This document shows positions 56,072 through 64,000 of a DNA stretch of 64,000 bases, piece after piece. A program made the translations under genes and the position numbers. The stretch is from positions 186,001-250,000 of the forward strand of contig CAVURD010000034.1 in assembly GCA_963743785.1 (NCBI GenBank), written 5' to 3'. The stretch comes from Bog-473 sp963743785. GTDB lineage: Bacteria > Actinomycetota > Acidimicrobiia > Acidimicrobiales > RAAP-2. Position 1 is the first letter of the stretch, and each line of letters starts with the position of its first letter. The notes under the pieces are model-generated. The model saw only the letters and a list, made by a program, of their open reading frames with translations. It was not told the DNA's origin and ran no database searches.

Positions 56072-56202
56072 CGCATGCGCCACCCTCTCCACCCGCCCAG
56101 TGCAGGCCCTCGTTCAAACAGACTCGGACGAACGACATTATCGCGCGACCCCCGTACCGGCCGGAAAGCCGGGTGGAAGTCCCCGGCCGGTACTATCGCC
56201 GG

Positions 56203-57370
56203 GTGCACGCTGACCAGGGGTTCTCGGCTCAGACGCCCGGCGGGCCGCTCCGAGTGCTGCTGGTGATCAAATGCCTCGGCTACGGCGGGGCCGAGCGTCT
56301 ACTGGTCGACATGGTGGCGGTCGGTGACCGGCGCCGGTTCGACTACGAGGTGGCCTACGTGCTCCGGGACCTGGACGCGCTGGTGCCCTCCGTCGTGGGG
56401 GGCGGAACGCCGGTGCATGCCCTCGGCGCGGCCCACAACGCCGACCTGCGGTGGATGGCGGCCCTCCGCCGCGTCCTGGTGGAGGGGCACTACGACGTGG
56501 TCCACTTCCACCTCCCGTACGCGGCCGCTCTCGGCCAGCTGGTCGTGGCTTCCCTGCCCCGCTCCGCCCGACCCGGAGTGGTGTACACCGAACACAGCCT
56601 GTGGGACCGGGAGCCGTTCGTGATCAGGGCGTTGTTGCGGGCCTCGATGGGAAAGGACGAACGGCTGGTGACGGTGTCGCAGGCGTCCCACGATGCCCTT
56701 CCGGCACCGCTGCGACGCCGGGCCCAAACGGTGGTGCACGGCGTCGACCTGTCCCGGTCGGACTCCCTGATGGCCCGAAGGGACGACCTGCGGGCCGACG
56801 TGCGGGCCGAACTCGGCGTGGAACCCGGCGAGCTGCTCTTCATGACCGTGGCCAACCTGCGACCCGAGAAGGGATACCAGGTGTTGCTCGATGCGGCCCG
56901 GGCCATCGCCGATCGCGGGCTCCCTCTCCGGATCGCCGCGGTGGGACGAGGACCGCTGAGCGCCACCCTCCACGCACGTCACGTCGAACTGGCGCTGGGC
57001 GACCGGTTCCAGTTCCTCGGCCAGCGCGACGACGTGCTGGAACTGCTGGCGGGGGTCGATGCCTTTGTCCTGCCCTCTCTGCACGAAGGGCTCCCGGTGA
57101 CGCTGATGGAGGCCACCAGCGTCGGGCTCCCCATTGTGGCCACCTCGGTGGGCGGCATCCCCCAGATCCTGCGAAGACGAGGTCGACGCCCTCCTGGTGC
57201 CGCCGGGCGACCCGGGCGCCCTGGTCGAGGCCATGACGCGGCTGGCGTCGGATCCGGAATTGCGGGAACGTCTGGGCCGGCGGGCCAAGCTCCGGAGCTC
57301 GATGTTCGACATCGTCGAGGCCAGCCGGACCGTGGGCGACATCTACCTCGAGGTGAGTCGGGCGCGATGA
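56203..57370 (+). CDS. Family 4 glycosyltransferase (GT-B), one frameshift
   Basis: The GTG at 56203 is the start (VHADQGFSAQ). LRVLLVIKCLGYGGAERLLVD is the N-terminal acceptor-side motif typical of family 4. FMTVANLRPEKGYQVLLDA begins the nucleotide-binding domain, and LPSLHEGLPVTLMEATSVGLP is the E-x7-E donor site. A shift near 57175 (GGIPQIL then DEVDALLVPPGDPGALVEAM) leads to the C-terminal helices and the stop at 57370. Total about 390 residues. The stop overlaps the next start (ATGA), coupling two GT4 genes. It is divergent from wzm. The sugar is unknown. Confidence 0.85.
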
Positions 57371-58577
57371 CCACGCTGGTCGGGAAGAGGTTGTTCCACG
57401 TCACCACCGTCGACATGAGCCTGGTGCTGCTGCTCGGTCCCCAGCTCCGAGCCTTCGCCGAGGCCGGTATGGAGGTGGTGGGGGTGTCGGCTCCCGGGCC
57501 ATTCGTACCCCAACTGGAGGCCTGGGGCATCCGGCACGAGCCCCTGCGTCATGCCACCCGGTCCACCGCCGTCGGCCAGGACGTGATGGCCCTGGCCGAG
57601 CTGTGGCGGCTCTTCCGGCGGCTCAAGCCCGACATCGTCCACACCCACAACCCCAAGCCGGGCCTCTACGGTCGGGCGGCGGCACGTGCCGCCGGGGTGC
57701 CCGGCGTGGTCAACACCGTGCACGGTCTCTATGCCAGCCCGGAGGATCGGGCCTCGCGCCGGGCCGTGGTGTACGCCCTCGAACGGGCGGCATCGCTGTG
57801 CTCGGGAGCCGAGTTGGTCCAGAACCCCGAGGACTTCGACGTGCTGGCCCGTCTGGGCATCCCCAGCGACAAGCTGGTGCTGCTCGGCAACGGCATCGAC
57901 CTGCAGCGCTTCCGACCCGCACCGGACGAGCATGGCCGCCGACGAGCCCGGTCGGACCTCGGTGTCGATGTCGACGCCGTGGTGGTCGGGACCGTCGGCC
58001 CGCCTGGTGTGGCAGAAGGGCTTCCAGGAGCTCTTCGCGGCGGCCGAGCGCCTGCGCGGCACGCACCCCGACATCGTCTTCGTGGTGGTGGGGGGATCCG
58101 ATCCGGACAAGGCCGACGCCATCTCGTCCGGAGAGCTGGCCGACGGCCCGTCGCCGCGGTCGCATCGTCTTCACCGGAGCCAGGGACGACATGGAGCACG
58201 TCTACCGGGGCTTCGACCTGTTCGTGCTGCCCTCTTACCGTGAGGGCTTTCCCCGATCGGCCATGGAAGCGGCGGCGAGCGGCCTGCCGGTGATCGCCAC
58301 CGACATCCGGGGCTGCCGTCAGGTGGTCTCCCACGGAAAGACCGGACTGCTCGTTCCTCTCCACGACCCCGTGCGACTGGCGTCGGCGATCGAGGAGTTG
58401 GTGGTCGACTCCGCCCTCCGCCGGCGCATGGGCACCGCCGCTCGGCGCAAGGCCGAGGCCGAATTCGACGACCGGGCGGTGGTGTCCAAGACGTTGGAAG
58501 CCTACGAACGGGTCCTGACCCCGGCCACCTCCTCGAGGAGGCGCCGGACCCCCTCGTCGGCCGCCCGGCCGTCGTAG
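57367..58577 (+). CDS. Family 4 glycosyltransferase (GT-B), two frameshifts
   Basis: The ATG at 57367 overlaps the previous stop. LFHVTTVDMSLVLLLGPQL and DIVHTHNPKPGLYGRAAAR are the N-terminal motifs. A shift near 57998 leads to LVWQKGFQELFAAAERL, and one near 58150 to IVFTGARDDMEHVYRGFDLF. PSYREGFPRSAMEAAASGLP is the E-x7-E donor site. The two shifts are single bases. The C-terminal region overlaps the convergent gene at its 3' end by 76 bases. It resembles WbaZ/PglA-like N-acetylgalactosaminyl- or related transferases in layout, but the sugar cannot be stated. Confidence 0.83.
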
Positions 58578-59732
58578 CGGTCGAGGTAGCGCCTCTCGGC
58601 CGCCTCGGTCAGGCGCACCCGCAGCCCAGCGTCGCCCAGCAGGCGCACCGTGGCTGCGGCAAACTCCTCTGGATCGTCGGCCAGCAGCAGATGCACACCG
58701 TCCTCGACGTCCAATCCCTCCGCCCCCACGGTGGTGGACACCACCGGGACACGGTGAGCGAAGGACTCGAGGATCTTCACCCGGGTCCCACTGCCGTAGC
58801 GGACCGGCACGACGGCGACCGACGCCCGGGCCAGCTCGTCCTCCATGGAGGGGACCTGGCCCACCACGGTCACCAACCCGGGCCGGTGGAGCCACTTGAC
58901 GCTGGTGCCCGGCCGGCCGACCAGTCGTACCTCCGTCGCCGGAACGGTGGCCCGGATGCGCGGAGCGATGGCGGTCGCCAACCACTCCGCCCCGTCGATG
59001 TTGGGGGGGTAGCCGAGGCTCCCCTGGAAGAGGACGACCGGCGGCCCGCCGGCCGACGGGTTCCCCGCCGGTTGGCGCGGCCGAGGGTAGGTGTTGGGGA
59101 TCACCTCGACGTTGGTCAGTCCGGATCTGGCTGCGTCCACGTCGCTTGGGACCACCACCCGCTCCACCTGGGCGGCCAGCGACCGCTGGAATCTTCGCCA
59201 GTCTCGGCCGTTGAGGCGGGCCTGGTACCAGGCCAGGCGGGTCCGCACGGATCCGTCCGGAGCGCCCGATCGCAGCTGGTCGGCCAGCAGATCGGCCCGG
59301 AGCCGGGCCTTGACGTCCTCGAGGTCCATCAGATCCACGATGGTCGGGCCGAGGTCGGGCCGTCCCGCCCATTCGAAGATGGGCGCAGTTGAGAACCACA
59401 CCACGTCGTAGGGCGGACGGGCCCATTCCCGAAGGGCCAATCCCGGGGTGCGGTCGGCTCGGAGCATGGTCACCTCCAGCGGGATGCCCCGGCGGACCGC
59501 CCATTCCAGCCGCCATCGGAACTGCCGGGACATACGAGGGTACGGCGCGCCCGTCCACCGGAGCACCGCGAACCTCCGGCGGCACCACGATGTTCGAACG
59601 GCCCGGATCGTGGAGGACGAACAGGTCGAGGTCGGCCACCGATGCCGCGGCCTCCACGACCTGGGCCAGGCGGATGAGCCCGCCGCCGAGCGACGGCCAC
59701 GGGACATTGTCGGCAACCAGCAGTGCTCTCAC
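58502..59732 (-). CDS. GT4-like glycosyltransferase, one frameshift
   Basis: The start ATG at 59732 gives MRALLVADNVPWPSLGGGLI, the typical start with a GG acceptor loop. A shift near 59575 (VVPPEVR then FAVLRWTGAPYPRM) continues to WFSTAPIFEWAGRPDLGPTI, VPSDVDAARSG and VVLFQGSLGYPPNIDGAEW, a GT4-family nucleotide-domain start. PVRYGSGTRVKILESFAHRV is the donor site, and GAEGLDVEDGVHLLLAD follows. Total about 410 residues. It resembles sugar transferases of the PEP-CTERM/XrtA-associated group in its GSGTR motif. It is divergent from the GT4 at 60040. Substrate unknown. Confidence 0.83.
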
Positions 59733-60039
59733 GACCCGGCCGGCGCCCCCCGGCGTACCGCGGCCTGGACGACGTCGGAGACCCGGCCTTGGTCAGGAAT
59801 GCGCACGGCGGCGAGAGAGACGAAGCCGCGATCCGCCTTCGGCCAGCCTGGGGTACTCAATGGCGACCACCAACGTCTGCATGTACACCCCGGAGCTCGG
59901 CGACAACGGGGCGGCAGGCCGACTGGCTGTCCCGTCCCCCGGCCAGGTACTAGCAGCGGAACTGCGCCGCGGCAAGCTGGCCCCCACCGTCGCTGCTACG
60001 GTGCGAATGCTTCCGTCGACCAGGGGAGGAAGGTCGGAG
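59733..60039. other. Divergent intergenic region, 307 bp
   Basis: This separates two divergent glycosyltransferase genes and should contain both promoters. It ends with GGGGAGGAAGG upstream of the 60040 start. No gene is supported. Confidence 0.45.
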
Positions 60040-61359
60040 ATGACGGCGCATCTCGGGACCGACGGCAGTCCGCTGGTGGTGCACGTCATCCCCTCCCCGC
60101 TCGGCCGGGGTGCCCAACGCGCGGCGCGCATCCTGGTCGACCGGCTCGACGAACCGGGAGTGGTCCGCCACCGGCTGCTCGGCCTCTTCGACGGCCCACC
60201 CGAGGTCGAGCTCGACTGGCCCTCGGCGTTCCAGGTGGCAGCCACGCCGCCGAGGGCTTCCAACCGCGCCTCGCCCTCCGTCTACGGTCGGCGCTCGCAC
60301 GTCTGGACCCGGCGGTGGTGGTGGCCCATGGCGGCGACCCGATGAAGTACGTCGTGCCGGCAGTCATCGGCACCGGGCGCCCGTTGGCCTACTGCGTCAT
60401 CGGTACCTACGCGGGACCGCCGACGCCACTCCACCTGTGGGTATGGCGGCGTCTCATGGCCCGGGCGGATCTGGTGGTGGCGGTCGGCGACGAGGTGCTC
60501 GATGAATGCACCCGGCGTTTCGGAGTGGCCGCCCATCGGGCGGTCGTGATACCGAACGGACGAGATCCGTCGCAGTTCCATCCTCGGTCGGCACCGGCCG
60601 ACCGCGGTGGCCACGCTCATCTTCGTGGGTGCCATGACGCCCCAGAAACAGCCCGATCGCTTCGTCGAGGTGGTGGGTCGCCTGCGGGCCGAGGGCCGTT
60701 CGTTCCGCGCCATGGTGGTCGGGGACGGGCCGCTCGCCGGTCCGCTGGCCGGTCCGGCGGCGGCCCACGGGGTCGAGCTCCTCGGTTCGCGTTCGGACGT
60801 GCCCGAACTCCTCCGTCGAGCGGACGTGCTGGTGTTCACCAGCCGGCCCACCGGCGAGGGCATGCCGGGTGTGCTCATCGAGGCCGGGCTGAGCGGCCTC
60901 CCGGCCGTGTCGACACCGGTGCCCGGGGCCGCCACCGTGCTCGCCGACGGCCGTACGGGGGTCATCGTCGACGACTCGGTTGGCTCCTTGGCCCAGGCGG
61001 TCGGACAGCTCCTGGACGACCCCGTCCGCCGGGCCGCCATGGGCGTGGCGGCCCGCAGCCGATGCGAATCAGAGTTCAGCCTGGACCTCATGGCCGAGCG
61101 GTGGCGGGCCGCCCTGCAACCGATGGTGGGCGCTCAGGACGGGGCCGCTCGCCGCGGGCGGGCGGGTGCGGGGGCGAAGGGCCATTGCCTTCCGGCGCTC
61201 GATCCGGGCCCGGCGGGGCAGTTCCCACTCGTAGCGGGGCCGGCGGTGGCGGGGTCCGCGGGGAATGCACACCAGCACGAGGAAGAACGGCAGCATCACC
61301 GTTCGTTCGCGGGTGATGAGGCCCAGGTTCCCGAGAGAGGCGAAGGCGTACAGGAATGA
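60040..61359 (+). CDS. Family 4 glycosyltransferase, two frameshifts; 3' end uncertain
   Basis: The ATG at 60040 follows GGGGAGGAAGG. VVHVIPSPLGRGAQRAARIL is the acceptor-side loop. Shifts near 60275 and 60600 lead to VVAHGGDPMKYVVPAVIG, VAVGDEVLDECTRRFGV and TLIFVGAMTPQKQPDRFVEV. SRPTGEGMPGVLIEAGLSGLP is the donor E-x7-E site. The recognisable fold stops near 61140 (MAERWRAALQPMV). Beyond that the frame is open to 61359 but of low complexity and overlaps the convergent gene, so the true stop is probably earlier and hidden by an indel. The sugar is unknown. Confidence 0.8.
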
Positions 61360-62442
61360 TCCCGTGAAGAACAGGCACATGGACACGTAGGTCCGGGCCA
61401 GCGCCACCCGGGGCACCAGGCGCAGCTGCCGAAGCGATGTGAGGATCACCACTACCAGCACGGTGTTCTCCAAGGCCGTGATCCACTGCCCGCCTCCGTG
61501 GGCGTTGATCGGCAACGGATCGAACAGGATGGAGTAGACGTCCTTGGGGTAGGCGAGCAGACTCGGGGAGTAGCCGGTGTTGCTGCTCCCGAATCCGGCC
61601 GTGCCGGCCGCGCTGTTGTTGTTCTTGGAGATCTCCGTGAGCGAGATCGAACCCTGGGTGCCCGGTAGGAAGTGGAGCGTCACGAAGATGGCGACACCGA
61701 GCATCGATCCCAGAACAATGAGGGCGACCGTGCGACGGGGTCCAGAGAACTTGGTGTTGGGGTCCGCCGGGCGGAAGAGCATGGCCAAGGTGAAGCCGCC
61801 CATGGCCAGCAGCACCTCGTTCGGCCGGATGAACACGCCGCCGGCTGAAGCGGCAATGACCATCCAGTACCCACCGCGATGGGCGAGGATACGGGCGCAC
61901 CCGTAGGCGGTCAGACCCATCAGGAAGGTCATGATGGCTTCCTTGCTCACATCCGAGGTCCAAAAGATGAGGGTCGGAAGGAAGAAGATCAAGTACCCAT
62001 AGCGGCGACTGCCCGCCCCGCCGAAAGTGGTGGTGAAGGCGAGGTAGAAGAAGACGATGCCGATGAAGGAGAGCCAGCTGAAGACCAGGAAGGCACCGAG
62101 CTGGTTGACCCCGATGATGGCGAAGACCACACCGGCCACGATGCTCACCGAACCGTCCGACACAATGCCGTGGAGACCGGCCGGCGCCAGCGAGAAGTCG
62201 AGATGGCGGAAACCGTTCGACAAGATCGCCCCCTCGGCGTCGTACCGGTTGTAGTCGGCGATCCCCCCATAGAGGTGGTCGACCACCCAGATCTCCGTAG
62301 GGGCACCGAGCAGGTGGAGCACCAGGCAGACCGTGAGGGCCTTGTACAGCCACGGATTGCTTTCGAGCGGGGCGATCCGTCCGATGATGACCCGCCCGAG
62401 GGCGAACAGTGCCGCCGCGATGATGATGGAGAAGAAGATCAA
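61069..62442 (-). CDS. Polytopic membrane protein, probable polysaccharide polymerase (Wzy/EpsG-like)
   Basis: The ATG at 62442 opens FFSIIIAAALFALGRVIIG, the first of about ten helices. DHLYGGIADYNRYDAEGAIL and a long loop with TEISKNNNSAAGTAGFG around residue 270 resemble the extracytoplasmic loops of Wzy/EpsG-type polymerases. The strongest support is context: it follows the Wzz and CpsD-like genes directly on the same strand. The last 70 residues, from RHRRPRYEWELPRRARI, are arginine- and proline-rich and overlap the convergent glycosyltransferase, so the real C-terminus may be shorter. No catalytic residue can be confirmed, and an O-antigen ligase or a GT-C enzyme would look similar. Confidence 0.6.
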   Translation of the reverse strand: MIFFSIIIAAALFALGRVIIGRIAPLESNPWLYKALTVCLVLHLLGAPTEIWVVDHLYGGIADYNRYDAEGAILSNGFRHLDFSLAPAGLHGIVSDGSVSIVAGVVFAIIGVNQLGAFLVFSWLSFIGIVFFYLAFTTTFGGAGSRRYGYLIFFLPTLIFWTSDVSKEAIMTFLMGLTAYGCARILAHRGGYWMVIAASAGGVFIRPNEVLLAMGGFTLAMLFRPADPNTKFSGPRRTVALIVLGSMLGVAIFVTLHFLPGTQGSISLTEISKNNNSAAGTAGFGSSNTGYSPSLLAYPKDVYSILFDPLPINAHGGGQWITALENTVLVVVILTSLRQLRLVPRVALARTYVSMCLFFTGSFLYAFASLGNLGLITRERTVMLPFFLVLVCIPRGPRHRRPRYEWELPRRARIERRKAMALRPRTRPPAASGPVLSAHHRLQGGPPPLGHEVQAEL

Positions 62443-62487
62443 TGGATGAGGGATCCGGTCGACATCAGATTGACCGGCGCGGTCAGC

Positions 62488-63364
62488 TCAGGCCTCCGGA
62501 CGCGGCGGGACGTCCCAGATGGCTCTGTGCTCGGAAGGTACCGCGAGCCTCGTGGGTGCCTGGTCGACCAGAGTGCCGGCGAACGGCGTCGCGTCGGTGA
62601 CCGTTGTGGCCTCGGCCGGCGGCACCCCACCACCGCCAGTTGCGCCATCGTCGTCCGCTTCACCCTTCGACCGCTTGTGGGCTCGCCAACGTCCCGGGCC
62701 GGCTTGACGCCGACGGTCGTCGTCCTCGTCCTCGTCCTCCTCGTCGTCGTAGTCGTCCGATAGAACCGGTCAGCGCCATGCCGACCACCGGCGCCCCGAG
62801 GCGTCTCAGCACGGCACTGGTCCTCCGCAACTCGTCCGTCGTGGTCACTCGACGCTCGCCCACAATCAGCACCAGATCGGCCAGTGGAGCCAGACCCTGG
62901 CCATGGTGAACGGAGAGGAACGACGGAACATCGAGGATCACGACATCGACGATGTCGCGCAACACATCGAGTACCTCCGGGACGCGAATCACCACCTGGC
63001 TCGTGTGGGCCACGAAGTGCTGCAAGGCCAGGAACGACACGCCGGGGACGCTGGTGTCCTCCAGCAGATCCCGCACGTCCTCCGGTCTCAAGGGCCCGGC
63101 CAGGCGGCGGTCGAGCTCGTGGGTCAGGGGCGCGGCGCTTCGCAATGGCTCCAGTCCGTCCACGTGGGCATCGAGGCCGTCGGTCGTCACGATCACCACT
63201 CGCTGTCCTATGTCGGCGCAGACAGTGGCCAGGTTCACCGCAACGGTGGGCCTCGTGGGTTCCGAACCCGGGGAGGTGACCATGACCACGCTGCGCGCCG
63301 CGTGCCGTGCCGGGGTCAGATCGAGCGAGGGTACGGGGAGCGGTTGGTGGACGGCGCTCCTCAT
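62488..63364 (-). CDS. CpsD/CapB-like (BY-kinase/ParA-type) protein with degenerate P-loop; one frameshift
   Basis: The ATG at 63364 overlaps the Wzz stop (ATGA). RSVVMVTSPGSEPTRPTVAV occupies the Walker A position, but the GxGK[ST] lysine is absent (EPTRPT). NLATVCADIGQRVVIVTTDG follows where Walker A' normally reads LLVDAD, here with T in place of D. DVVILDVPSFLSVHHG corresponds to Walker B. One shift near 62770 joins VVGMALTG to an acidic tail, WRAHKRSKGEADDDGA, ending at 62488 without a tyrosine cluster. It is therefore likely a non-catalytic partner of the Wzz protein or a very diverged ATPase. The loss is in uninterrupted frame, so it is not an indel artefact. Confidence 0.75.
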
Positions 63365-64000
63365 GGTTCCGACCCGGGCCAGGTACCGGAGTCCAGCGTG
63401 AGGTCCGCTCCCTCGAGCCACTGGTCGCCCTGTTCCGCCACTTCAGGCAGGGGCTCGCGGAACACCGAGAGCCAGAGCATCCGGTAGGCCTCGCTCGAAT
63501 CGCTCGAGGCGGGGATCTCGGCCACAACCGGATAGCCCAAGGCTGCCTGGGCCCGCTTGGCTGAGGTCACGCGCTTGTCCATCAGTCCCCTCGCCAGGGC
63601 CACCAGGGCACCCAGGAGCAGGCCGATCAGCAGGCCGGCCACGGCACGCAACGGGCGGCTGCTGAATTTCTGGGACACGGTCTTGGTCGGGACCGCGAAA
63701 TCGGGCTGAGTCGACTGCAGTATCTGGAAGCCGGTGTAGACATCCTGGCCGGTGGCCTTCTTCGCTGCGGTCGCCACTGCGAAATCCAATGCCTCGTCGA
63801 AGCTGACGTTGAAGGAAGCCGACTCGGCGGCGGTGGGCGCCTTCACTTCCACCTCGATCACGCCGGGTTGGCCCGCGCTCCGCATCCGAAGCAGGTCCGG
63901 TGATCGTGGTCATGCCCCGCAGGACGTACTGTGGCTCGTTGAGGCCAGACAGGTGGGCCGCGTTGGCGTAGACCGAGTCCGAGGTGGCGAAGAATTCGAT
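63361..64000 (-). CDS. Wzz-type chain-length determinant, partial (start beyond the right edge); one frameshift
   Basis: Only the C-terminal part is present. FFATSDSVYANAAHLSGLNE is followed by a shift near 63897, then GVIEVEVKAPTAAESASF and FDEALDFAVATAAKKATG in the extracytoplasmic domain. PTKTVSQKFSSRPLRAVAGL leads into the last membrane helix (LLIGLLLGALVALARGL). A cytoplasmic tail with ASSDSSEAYRMLWLSVF resembles the region that contacts the CpsD-type partner. It controls polysaccharide chain length. Its stop overlaps the CpsD-like start, so the pair is coupled. The N-terminal helix and most of the first domain are outside the window. Confidence 0.82.

Noticed and set aside
55939..58293. 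784-residue fusion of two GT4 enzymes
   Set aside because: The first glycosyltransferase, once repaired, ends at 57370, and the second starts at 57367 with an ATGA overlap. They are two coupled genes.
1..64000. CRISPR array, tRNA, rRNA, prophage or integrase
   Set aside because: No regularly spaced repeat, cloverleaf-like sequence, rRNA segment or phage/integrase motif was found when reading the window.

Overview
The window is a large cell-envelope glycan locus from a high-GC Gram-positive-type bacterium. GTG and TTG starts, Actinomycetota-like codon usage and many YfhO/DUF2142-type membrane proteins suggest Actinomycetota, perhaps the Acidimicrobiia. That placement is an inference: no rRNA, tRNA or housekeeping marker is present. 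I see no phage, IS element, CRISPR array or RNA gene.

Left block (about 1-35.3 kb, visibly lower GC, mostly minus strand). It starts with a 5'-truncated plus-strand protein carrying a glycosyltransferase-like segment and two methyltransferase domains. It is dominated by multi-pass membrane proteins: four YfhO-family paralogues (6.6-9.0, 13.1-15.4, 19.9-22.3 and 22.6-25.0 kb), a pair of uncharacterised polytopic paralogues (4.9-6.3 and 18.0-19.6 kb), a third polytopic type (9.5-11.4 kb), a DUF2142-type protein (15.7-17.5 kb) and a PMT-like GT-C protein (27.4-28.9 kb). Four acyltransferase-3 (OafA-type) genes are interspersed; two close paralogues in the same orientation bracket the block. A coupled trio (nucleotide-sugar dehydrogenase, GT2, NAD epimerase; 29.0-32.0 kb) probably makes and transfers a uronic-acid-type sugar. 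A predicted Tat lipoprotein with an internal duplication follows at 32.3-33.7 kb.

Right block (about 35.7-64 kb, higher GC, clear Shine-Dalgarno sites). It holds a GT2-methyltransferase fusion, a small Ig-like exported protein, a coupled GNAT / WecA-type phosphoglycosyltransferase / EpsN-PglE-type aminotransferase module, a WbsX-family protein with a methyltransferase-like tail, two sulfotransferases, a glutamine-hydrolysing asparagine synthase, GT2 and GT4 glycosyltransferases and methyltransferases. Export and assembly genes include the Wzm/Wzt ABC exporter and a Wzz / CpsD-like / polymerase-like operon running off the right edge. The CpsD-like protein lacks a canonical P-loop lysine.

Together the genes describe synthesis, side-chain glycosylation, O-acylation, sulfation, amidation, methylation and export of one or more surface polysaccharides. 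About half the genes carry one or more single-base frameshifts. Several lie in short homopolymers and are repaired exactly by comparison with an intact paralogue, so I read most as assembly indels rather than gene decay and annotate them as CDS. Joined coordinates for those genes are therefore envelopes.
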